Origin: Gracilariopsis chorda
Lineage: Eukaryota > Rhodophyta > Florideophyceae > Gracilariales > Gracilariaceae
Assembly (NCBI GenBank): GCA_003194525.1
Contig: NBIV01000394.1
Span: forward strand, 1 to 52,835
Reading direction: 5' to 3'
DNA: 52,835 nt
Part shown: piece after piece, positions 43,545 to 52,835 of the stretch
Position numbering within the stretch: the stretch's first letter is position 1
Layout of the letters: each line of letters opens with the position of its first letter
Made by a program: the position numbers and the translations under genes
Notes under the pieces: generated by a model
What the model was told of the DNA's origin: nothing
Database searches by the model: none
What the model saw: the letters and a program-made list of their open reading frames with translations, nothing else

Positions 43545-43900
43545 AATATAGAGGTTTCAGTGCAACATATCGTAGAAACAGAGGTCTGCGAATGAAAATG
43601 AACCAAAGTGGAAACCATCTGTCATCGATGATTATGGGTTGCGCTGCAGGGCGTGTAGTGCCGATGATCCTGATTGCTCAAAGAGAATACCGGTGACGAA
43701 CTGGATGAAGCCAGTGCCAGAGCAGTTCAAAGAAAAGCTTTCAGTCCAATACTAATGTTTATGAACAGAAGACTCAACTTCTAGAATAAAGAAGGTTGTG
43801 TGTAGTTTGAAGGGCTCCATGATAAAGAAATTGCTTCCAGATGCAATCAAACACTTTAACTCTTTTGAACGCAAGTTTGTTCTGCAAGAAGAGACAAGTC
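43545..43900 (+). pseudogene. 356-bp spacer: inverted piece of the pogo-type transposase
   Basis: This is the unique sequence between the tail-to-tail elements B and C. On the plus strand its right end codes MIKKLLPDAIKHFNSFERK and ends EETS at 43900. Joined to the minus-strand reading of 31849-31414 with a single GACTT, the frame continues into LLYIDGDSS. Further left there are broken coding segments in other frames (YGLRCRACSADDPDC). In its present orientation the piece is inverted relative to 31414-31849. Confidence 0.65.
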
Positions 43901-44727
43901 TGTGGTGCAATGCCCCAAAGGGGAAGAACACCGAAAGACGTTCGGGATCTTCCTCTCACGAGGTGAACCCAGTTGGATAGAGCCCTCCCAGAGGGGTCAC
44001 GGCGAAGCCGGTTTGTAAGACCAGGGACACCTGTCGCGACTGGCGCAGGGAGGTGAAGGCGAAGAATCGGTATCCGCGTGAGCGGGGTGTGATCCTCAGT
44101 AGAGGTATGTTTCCACGTAAGTGGGGGTGTGTGAGCGGATGCGCACACGAGGGCCGTGGATAGCGGGAGGTGCTACCCTAAAAAGGGGGAAAAGTAAGGG
44201 CGAAGAGGAGGAAGAGAGGACGATGTGAGTCGCGAGAGCGACGAACAGATACGGCGATGCCGGTGGACAGGATTCCCTATACAGGGCGAAACACCAATAT
44301 GATTGGAACAATTATACTCCCAAGGATGAGCTTCTTTAGATGTGCAAGGGGGTTAGATGTCCCGTGGTTTACGGCGTTTCCCTCCAAGGAGGAGTAGAGT
44401 ACGGGCGCAAGCGGCAACAACTAGAGCCAATTCCCCAGGTTGGGGTCCCTGGTTGGGGAAGGTTTACTGGTGCGACGGCAGTGCGCCGTCGCACAAAGTA
44501 CTAGCTTCCCAGAAATGGGTGTGAAAATAATAAATCATAATAACTAAAATACTCCACATTTCGTGGCAACATCCACTACTGTGGCCAACCGCCAATCGAC
44601 CCAAAAACGTGTCCCACGTGTCCATATCCACCATAGTGGGGCGTAGTTCATATACACACTACACAACCGATAATATCGGGAAAGCGTTCAAGTACCCAGA
44701 ATCCCTCCCTGAGGGCGTTGCACTTCA
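43901..44727 (-). repeat. 3' LTR of element C
   Basis: 827 bp. On the minus strand it runs from TGAAGTGCAACG (44727) to CACCACA (43901). It is followed by GACTT (43900-43896). It differs from both B LTRs by a similar, small number of bases. Confidence 0.95.
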
Positions 44728-44740
44728 TATCCCCCCCCTA
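44728..44740 (-). promoter_or_regulatory. Polypurine tract of element C
   Basis: TAGGGGGGGGATA on the minus strand, directly before the 3' LTR. It has one more G than in B. Confidence 0.8.
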
Positions 44741-44783
44741 AGACGGGAAAACGACCGCGGACGCGGAGGATTCCCAGACGAAA

Positions 44784-46571
44784 ATGGGTGATAAAAGCGC
44801 GTGCTATGTCTCTGGTTCTCCGGTAAATCCCTCTGCATCAGAGTCACCAAGCGCACAAACGACAACGACAGCCACCCTCGACAAGAGAGAAATGAACGAC
44901 GACAACAACATCAACAACCACAGCCAACCTCCGAGACTTCTCGGGCAATACAACACCGGTTTCCGGTCAGTTCCCCTGCCTCAGGGCGATCGAAATCCGG
45001 TACAACCGGGGAATATGGCTGCTGCAGCCGACCATCCCTTTGCACTACCACCTTCGGTGGTGTCCTCCGGAACCACTCCGGTGTCCAGCTGGCCAACCTA
45101 CAACACCCTGGTGGGGCTCAACCCGATGAATCGGAATCACGCGTCGCGCCTGCGCCTTGCCCCGTGGTTTCACCCGGTCGCTGTCCTCAATGAGGGATAG
45201 GTCACCGCTTATGCGGATGGCTCAAACCCCCTTCCGGGGGATCTGCCCAGAGCAGTCACCACATCGTGGGATTGGCGTCACAGGATTGCGATTCCGCGTC
45301 ACCACCTCCGAAGAAATTCGGGCGAGACCGTCGCTGCGGCGCAGACCGCGTTGACGCGCATGGCGTACCAACGGCAGAGCTGCGCTCCATTCGATGTACC
45401 GGTCCCACCGGAGTTTGGCTTTGACGTTAGCTACTTCCGCACTCGCGGGGAGATTGGGTATGGCAAGAACCTGTTCCCCCTCGAGACCCTCGCTTTGAGG
45501 AATTTCCCCGCAGCGCGGCAAGAAGCCCTTTGATGGGAGCGACCGATTAATCGGGCGGAGTTCAGGTACCTTCCCTGGCAATACTGGTCCAACTTTCTCC
45601 AAAAATTCATCCGCTACGAGCGGCGTTGGCGATCCCGATTCGGGTATTTTATCCCGTATCAGAACGTGGAGATAGAGCGGATTGCGCCGCCTCACCGACT
45701 AGGTCGGTATGTAGCACTCCCCGAGTGGTGGCGCTTCCATGAAGACTGCGGGGGGTGCTATATAGAACTCCCGCCGGTACTTACGTACCTCGGTTCGCTG
45801 CTCATGCAGGATCCCCGGTCGGGGTTGTGGTCCGTAGTGGTTACGGAGTGGGCGGCCCGCACTGCGGCTTATATCCTCAACGAGGCGTACGACCAGTATC
45901 GTCTCTGGTTCCTTCAACCGCGTGTGCGGGCAGCGATCCGAAACCTGGATCTTCGCATCCCCCTTGGGGGCCAGTCCAACAATGAAGAGGTCCTCCAATT
46001 ACTTGGGTACATCGACAGCGTTAGCTGGAGTGAGGTCCCGCTGGAGCAAAGCGGTCGTCTGGATGGCGGCAGCGGTAACACCGGTGGTCCGGGACTCGGT
46101 AGAAACACCGCCCTTGCGGGGGGTTTTATCTACGTCGACCCCTTGGAGTTCCGGGAAAATTCCTCCGAGGAGGCACGCGAGCTTCGCGATACGCCCCGGC
46201 ATATGCCGGAAGACCACCCGGTGGGGTACGTCGATTCTGACGACTACTACCGCACATACGGCGGGGATGAACCAATGGTCGATAACGAACCGGAAGAACC
46301 CGGGGAGATGGACGTAGAGGAAACCGGCGCTAGCGCGGAAGCTTTCCCAGAGGGGGTATCTCCAGCTGAGCCGGCTGCTGACCCTTTGGCGGCAAGTGCC
46401 GGACCTTCTATCCCCAGCGGGGTGACGGCGAATGAAAACGAGATCATCGCACGTTTCCTCCGGGGTGCAGGTCTTAGCGCTGCCGAGGTATCGGGGGATG
46501 TCACCACCATGGCGGACGCGTTGGCCTACCGCCTTGCTGGGGGTTACACCCCAGACGATGGGGGTGAGTGA
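44784..46571 (+). pseudogene. Antisense ORF of element C (596 codons, two stops)
   Basis: This is the same frame as the antisense ORF of B, from ATG 44784 to TGA 46569-46571. Stops are at 45198-45200 (TAG, where B has Leu) and 45531-45533 (TGA, shared with B). The last 300 codons are open, including the aromatic middle (PEWWRFHEDCGGCYIELP) and the acidic tail. Because the private stops differ between B and C, the ancestral frame was open except for the shared TGA. That stop either arose before the copies split or divides the region into two proteins. Confidence 0.65.
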
Positions 46572-46762
46572 AACCTCTAGTCCAGTTTCCTGGTTCTTCT
46601 TTCCCTGGCTATGCCAGTTAGTGTAGTGTAGTATTGTCGGGAGCTAGCTGCTCCCTTGAATAAACGTTCCCGTTCAGAACGGTGCTTCTCGGTTGAGTTC
46701 CCCGTCTTCGACGGACCTTGCCTTGTTATCCTTTCCTATCGCTCTCCGCTCGCGCGCCAACG

Positions 46763-49700
46763 TTACCCAACTTGGGCATTAACCAGCGTGGCTGGGGCTG
46801 CAGTTCCCGTTTGACGGTGGTATCGCAGGACCTGCGACCGTGGGAGGTGTTCAATTGGCTCCCACGTATCCCCACTGGGGTCGTACCCGTACCAGCGGAC
46901 GCGGTATTGTAGAATACCATCCTGGTCCCAGATGTGTCCGACAAGTCGGTCTACTACGAACTCTCGTTCGTAGACCTGCCGGCCGTGCCGGGTGGTGGTT
47001 GTACTTCCTTGCGGGGGCTGCCCGCTGTGCGGTATAATGTCCCTTAGCAGGGTGTTCGGCGATAACTCCGGCGTTGCCGTGCGCTGTGATAGCGGCCGCT
47101 GCTCATGTGGGAAGATATCCCGCAAGAGGGTGTGTGGTGCCACGGTTTTCACCGGCAAGTCATTCCCCATTGGGGCAGGTTCATTTCCGTTTTCGCGGTA
47201 TTGCGGGCGAACCGCCAGTCGGCGGGGTACTTGGGCTCCGCCTTCGCGGTTGAGCTCACGAACCGCGAGTTTGCGGGAAGATGACCGCTCCTGCGGAATC
47301 GGCATTTCCACAATCCCCTGGGGGGTCCCGTGCGACACGGTAATTGGGTGGCAAACCGCCTCCCTGCCAGGCGCACGAGCGCTCTGCACCATACGTTCTG
47401 GCGATGCCGTGGTGTCCCCGGCTACTGACGGGTTGCCTGGGGCTAACTCCGGTACACCGGTATTTTGGTCAAAATTCCCCTTTGGGGGGTGCCGGGCAGG
47501 TGCCGATGACACCCTTTTCAGGGGCTTGGCCGCTAAGTGCGGTGCACCGTCTCCACGCGGAGGAGCAGCGTCCGGTATGACCGGTTTCAAGCGTGCAATG
47601 GCGTGCGCTTTTTCCGAGTTCCTTGGTTCTTCCCCGCAGCGTAGCGGGAGGTGGCGCAAATTATTACTCGGAACGGGGGCTTCAATTCCGTCGACGACGG
47701 GAGGCGTTTCCGGCGCTCGGAGGCCAGGGCCTGAACCTTCGGCTGCGGCTTGGCTGCCTTTTTCCCCAGGAGGGGTGTGGGGATTTCCCAGCGGCGCTGG
47801 TGTATCTGGGCGCCTCTTTTCCGCAGGGCGCGGGGCTGATCGACCTGATTGAACCGCTTCCGCGGGGACTTCCGCCAACGGCGGCTTCGAGGCATCGCCC
47901 TGCTGAGGGGATTGAGTGCAATAGTCACCATGCTCCCTTATCGGGGATCCTTCCCTGACAGGGGTGTGCGGTAGTTGCGCTTCAACTTCCCGTGTAGCAC
48001 GGTATATTTTCCGCGTTTGTGGAGATGCCTCCGGGGATGGATCGGGCGATTGCCTTTCCGCTGCTGCGGTATTGGAGGGAGGCTTCTCGTTTTCCCGTGA
48101 CAAACGGTGTATTTGCCGCTTTTGCGGGGACTGCGCGTCTGGTTCCTGTTGCACAGCACTGCCCGGGAACGGGGGATTAGTGTTGCGTGACATACCCCGT
48201 GCTCCACGGTGAGTGTTCCGTATGATACGGTGTGTTTCCCGTTGCGACGGCGATATCGATCCTCGAAAACGAGTGTTCTCCTCCCCCTCCTTAGACGGAG
48301 TGGCGGGATAAGGGATAACATTCCCCGCTTGGCGGGTATAAATGCGCGCCAATGGGGCGGGCGTGGTAGGGGCGGGCGCTGAGAGGCCCAAATTACCCGG
48401 CTGAGCCGGTGAATCCGACAGGGTTGGTAGGTCTGAGAGTCCCCGGCTGGGGTGTGGTAGCACCGTAGGCCTAGTACTCCCGGATGGTTCCGGTGTTGCA
48501 GAGTCCGTAGAAACGGGTTTGCCTGGATCCAGGACTACCTCTGAAGAGGGAGGAGGGGCAAGGACAATACTATCACGGGAAATCCGTTCGTGCGTGTCGC
48601 CCATCTCTACCACGACAGTGTCGGTGTTAACAGAGATGACCTTGAAGGGTCCATCCGCCACAGGCGAGAGTTTGTGACGCTTCTCCCGTTCCGGGTTGTA
48701 GTACTCCTTCCTGATGAAGACGTAGTTATTTGCCCGAATCGGGGGGTTCTTTCCTCGCAAGCGAGCGTCAAAATCCCGCTTGTAAGCGGCTTGGGCCCGT
48801 GCCATAGACTTCCGCGCAGCGGGGACCAGCTTGGAAAGCCATTGCTTCCATTGCTGCCGGTAGATACCCACAGATGGGAAATTGTCCAAGGTAGCTTGGG
48901 GTTCCAGCGCCACAGGCGGGGGTGGTCTAGATAGAACCAACTCGAATGGCGAAACTCCAGTAGTCCGGTGTACCTGCGTATTGTACACGTAGGTTACCGC
49001 ATCAGCGTAGAGATCCCAATTCGTTGGGTGGTCAGCAACGTAGGAACGTAACGCCGCGAGTAACGTCCGGTTAAACCGTTCAACGTGCCCATTACACTGG
49101 GGGTGGTAGGTAGTCGTGAACAAGTTCTTGACATCCAGGATGCGACAAACATCCTGGAAGAACTTGCTCACGAACTGTTTCCCGCTATCGGAGAGCACCT
49201 CCACAGGGGGACCGTAGACAAAAATCCAGTGCGTCACCAGAGCCTGGGCCACCGTGAGAGCGGTTATCCTCCGAAGAGGGACAGTCCGTACCAGCTTAGA
49301 AAAGCGGTCGGTGATGACAAGTAGAAACTTGTTTCCACGTTTTGTGGTGAGTAGTGGTCCGAGAACATCAATTGCGATAAACTCGAGTGGCGCCCTTGCG
49401 GGGAATAGTTTCATCTTCTTCGCATGATTGCAGAGCTTGACGCGATTCTTCGCGCATTCGCTACAGAACCGCACAGTTGCGTAGCAATCCACCGCCATGG
49501 CGGGCCAATAGAAATCCCTTCGCAGGGTTAGGTAGAGTTTCCTCCCACCTGGGTGACCTCCGATGGGGGCGTAGTGTGATAGATGTAACACCCGCGATTG
49601 CAGGGAACGTGGTACCACAATCTGTGGACGGGCTTCGACCTTCCTTACGAGGTAGCCTTTGTCGTTTACCCCGAAAGGGAGACCTTCACCACCGTTGATA

Positions 49701-52484
49701 CGGGCACGAATTCTCGTACAGAATGGGTCACCGAATTGTTCTCGGATCATTTCTTCGGGTGATACCGGTACAAAGTTTCCCGGTAACGGGTTCTCAGATT
49801 TATCTCGCGATGCGAGTAGTTCGTCAAAATCAGCATCCTCGTCCCAGTTTTCTGGCCTAGCCTCGACGGCATATTCCGGATCATCCGCGTCTATAGCCAT
49901 GAAACATGGGACTTCATCATCCTCCGTTGGGAGTGCTTCCCCACTTGTGGGTAACCGCGACAAAGCGTCGGCCTGGGTGTTCTGCGCACCCTTTTTATAA
50001 ATGGCTTGAAAGTCATATTCCGCGAGGCGGAGTCTCCAGCGCATGAGGCGTCCCGACGGGTCGAAGATATTCATCAACCACCTCAATGAGGAATGATCCG
50101 TGTACACGGTGAAGTGAACTCCCATAAGGTAGGGGCGCAGAGTGGTCATCGCCCATACGACGGCGAGGCACTCTTTCTCCGATACGGAGTAGTTCCGCTC
50201 ATGAACATTGAGCGATCGCGACCAATAACCAATTGGATGTCGTTCCCCCTCGGGGGTGGTTTGAAAAAGAGCACACCCGACTTGGTAGTCGCTCGAGTCC
50301 GTATCTACGGAGTATGGCAACCCAAGTTTTGGGAGATGTAGGATTGGTGCTGATGTGACAGCCTCCTTCAAGGAGTTAAAAGCTTCCGATTGTTCGGGCG
50401 TAAATGTTCCCAGTTTTAGGGGATTCCCCTTTCGTAACAACGCGTTTAGGGGCGCCGCAGTATCCGAAAAGTTCGGGATAAACCGTCGATAGATGTTGAC
50501 CAGCCCCAAAAAGGAGCGCAGTTCCGTTTGAGTACGGGGTTCTTTCGCCTCAACGAGCGATTTGGCTCGAGCTTTCTCGATCGCTAACCGTCCAGGACGG
50601 ATAATGTGACCCAGATACTTCACAGTATCCGTGAGAAACTCGCATTTCCTCAACTTGACGGTAATTCCCGCATCGCGGAGTACGGTCAGCGCGTCTCGAA
50701 CGTGAGTGAGATGGTCGTCCAACGAGTTGGAGAAGATGATAATATCATCAAGGTAGACCAGACAACTCCGCCACCTAAAGCGGTTGAGTAGAATATCTAC
50801 TGCACGCTGAAAGGTAGCGGGGCGTTGGTTAACCCAAATGGCATCCGCTTGAAGCGGTACGTTCCTGCGTGGCACGTAAATGCGGTTTTGTCGCGATCCT
50901 CCTGTCTGACAGGTACTTGCCAATATCCCCAATTGGCATCAAGGGCCGTGAACACGGTGGCGTCTCCAAGGCAGTCAATGCACTCGTCCATACGAGGGAT
51001 AGGGTACGTGTCCCTAACAGTCACGGCATTGAGCCGGCGGTAGTCGACACAGAACCTCCAGGTTCCGTCGGCCTTTAAAGCCAGTACAACTGGGGATGCC
51101 CAGGGTGATTGAGCGGGCTCAATCACACCTGCGCGGAGCATCTTGTCCACTTGGGACTGCTCCTCTTCCCGAGCTTTCGGACCTGCCCTGTAAAGGGGTT
51201 GTGCAACCGGTCGCGCACCGGGGATTAAATCGATCCGGTGTTCCGTTGCATTAATCTCGCCAAGCGAGCCATCCCAGATTGGGGTGAATTCCCGTAACAT
51301 AGTACGTAGTTTGTCGCGGTGCGACTCTGGCACGTGGCTGAAGTCCAGCGCTTCAAGTGCTTTTTCCGGATCAATCTGGTCGTTGCTCGATGGAGCATTG
51401 TCCTGTGGAACAGGTGTGGTTCGCAATTCCGAGTTACTCGGTATGTTCGACGCTGAAGTAGCGGTTTCCTCCCCTCCTTAGACTTGACGTCATAGGACGG
51501 CGGGGCGAACTCCTCAGAAGAGGTGGTAACTCCGAGTACATCGGCGGCTGTCATCTTCGTTGGCAGCATTCCCATAGGATGGGGGGTTACACTCCCAATT
51601 ACTTGGTGTTTTACCAGATACTGGGGGTGTTTGCCAAGGTTGGCAACCAATATCCGGAAAGGAACATCCGGGGAAATGGAGACAATTCCATTAGCCAGCG
51701 CCAGCTGGGATTTCTCGTACAACGAGGCGAGGGGTTGTATAACCCAAAGACCGTGTTGACGGGAATTTACCTGCACCCAGACTTGGGACTCAGCCGGTAT
51801 AGAAACCGAGGCAGCGACGCGGAGCTTGGTGGACTCGCGGGACGCGGCGGTGGTTCCTGCGCAGCAGGGAGCGTAACTTGTTTCCGAGAGGACCGCTTTA
51901 GCGGGCGGCGAACAATCGGAACCGACGATCCGTCGTCAAGTTCTACACGCCTGAGGTGGGCCTGATTGCATCGACAAATCTGTCGTAGTAATCACATCCC
52001 AGTATGACTGGTGCTGCCAATGAATGGCAAACGATGAATTCCAACTTCACCACAGAGGTACCGAGTCTCACGACGAGGTCCACTGTGCCCACCGTTTGTA
52101 ACGGATTGTTGTTCGCATCCGAAATGTCGGGGACCGCGTTAGAGCGGATACGAGACCGCACAAGCGGGGGTAACAATGATTCCACAACAAAGTTGGGGCC
52201 TGCACCTGTATCCAGGACGGTGAGAAACCTCACCATAAACTGGGGATCAAGGCCAAGGTCGGCATAGACCTTATAATTGCGCTTGGCCAAGACCAAGACC
52301 CTACTGGGCATCCGGGATTTTTACTCCGTATCCACGGGCGACGCAACACACCGAGGTGCGCAGAGTTCGCGTCAGCGGTGTCTTTTTCTCGAGAGGAATT
52401 TCACCGGGGAGCGAGGCGAGGACGCCTCGGGCGCCAACAGCCTCGTTCTTGAGGACGCCTCTCCCAAAGGGGAGACTCCCTCAG
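46763..52484 (-). pseudogene. pol of element C (C-terminal 1389 codons intact)
   Basis: From 50932 to 46763 one open frame covers YLDD, RNase H, integrase (Asp, Asp, Glu in IAIDVLG, VLSDSG, GHVERFNR), the Pro-rich linker and the chromodomain. Upstream, four one-base deletions relative to B break the frame: a CCCC/GGGG run at 52314-52316, one at 51958-51960, one at 51471-51474, and one at 50819-50822 just before the RT active site. All are in G/C homopolymers. The protease-RT half therefore cannot be translated as one piece as sequenced. Confidence 0.9.
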
Positions 52485-52835
52485 TTAGTTTTCCGCCTTC
52501 GGCGGTGGGTTGGTTTCCTCGACAACGAGTGCTTCATCCCGTTGACGGGGGTTTCTATCCGCATAAGCGGGGGCTGCAACGGATGGTTGCGTGATCTCCC
52601 GAATCGGGGTGTATGAAGCTTGCCGCGCACGCGGGGTCTGTGGTAGGGCATGGGAAAAGTCCGTTTTAGCACGGAGGTAGGAAGCCGTCGGGACGGAACG
52701 TTTCTCCTCTGGAGTGAGGGCCTCATAATTTGCCACCACCTTGGCCATATCCTTCAGTGAACAAATACACTGAGGTGAGGTATGGCCATGGGCATAGCAC
52801 AGGTGGCAAATCAGAGCCAATACCGCGACACGCGG
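52485..52835 (-). CDS. gag of element C, C-terminal part
   Basis: This is the end of gag with the zinc knuckle (CHLCYAHGHTSPQC) and the GGAAAAC-TAA end at 52485, matching B residue for residue nearly throughout. The rest lies beyond the window. Confidence 0.85.
   Translation of the reverse strand, partial: PRVAVLALICHLCYAHGHTSPQCICSLKDMAKVVANYEALTPEEKRSVPTASYLRAKTDFSHALPQTPRARQASYTPIREITQPSVAAPAYADRNPRQRDEALVVEETNPPPKAEN

Larger units (their letters stand above)
43901..52835 (-). mobile_element. Element C: near twin of B in opposite orientation, 5' part outside window
   Basis: Right to left it has gag (end only), pol, antisense ORF, polypurine tract and 3' LTR, all closely matching B. The window ends inside gag near 52835, so the 5' LTR and its flank are missing. 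C keeps the integrase-to-chromodomain part of pol intact where B is broken, but has four single-base deletions in the protease-RT part. Confidence 0.95.

Noticed and set aside
31850..44727. Using LTR similarity to tell which halves of B and C were exchanged
   Set aside because: Diagnostic bases are mosaic: the C 3' LTR agrees with B 3' at some sites and B 5' at others, about equally distant by eye. It gives no clear parentage.

Overview
This is eukaryotic nuclear DNA dominated by transposable elements, with a few intron-less host genes between them. A red alga (Rhodophyta, probably a florideophyte) is the best guess. The reason is an intact gene at 22829-23863 whose product looks like a plastid-targeted phycoerythrin gamma subunit or gamma-type rod linker, a protein family of red algal phycobilisomes. 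Short monocistronic genes with TATA boxes and AATAAA signals fit this. The species is not proven.

Layout. 1-9449 holds most of a decayed, chromodomain-bearing Ty3/gypsy element (A, minus strand; its 3' LTR lies left of the window). 9450-14944 is a graveyard of DNA-transposon material: a SANT/Myb-like pseudogene, a MITE with 21-bp terminal inverted repeats, and a PIF/Harbinger locus with a Myb-like ORF convergent on a transposase pseudogene. 14945-17640 has a 267-bp repeat, a cysteine-protease-like gene interrupted by a stop, and a small unknown gene with clear promoter and polyA signals. 17640-22188 is a second, unrelated gypsy remnant (D, minus). 22189-22450 is a second copy of the repeat. 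22829-23863 is the phycobilisome gene. 23864-27570 is mostly non-coding and contains two adjacent large palindromes. 27712-29181 is a secreted cysteine-rich GCC2/GCC3-type protein. 29971-31129 is a Tc1-type element. 31414-31849 is part of a pogo-type transposase remnant. 31850-43544 is a full-length element B (plus), related to A. 43545-43900 is a 356-bp spacer, and 43901-52835 is element C (minus), a near twin of B, cut by the window end.

Three things stand out. (1) The A/B/C family is studded along its length, LTRs included, with 4-7 bp stem-loops every few tens of bases. Some sit at the same codons in A and B with compensating changes, while element D and the host genes sampled do not show the pattern. 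(2) The same family carries a long ORF antisense to pol next to the 3' LTR. The divergent copy A keeps it recognisable at protein level. (3) Flanking 5-bp duplications are exchanged between B and C, and a broken pogo transposase reads through once the 356-bp spacer is flipped. This indicates an inversion by recombination between two head-on retrotransposons.

Most TE genes here carry stops or frameshifts. B and C carry different lesions and are otherwise almost identical, so the family was active recently. All similarity statements are by eye from the sequence and from knowledge of family motifs; no database search was run.
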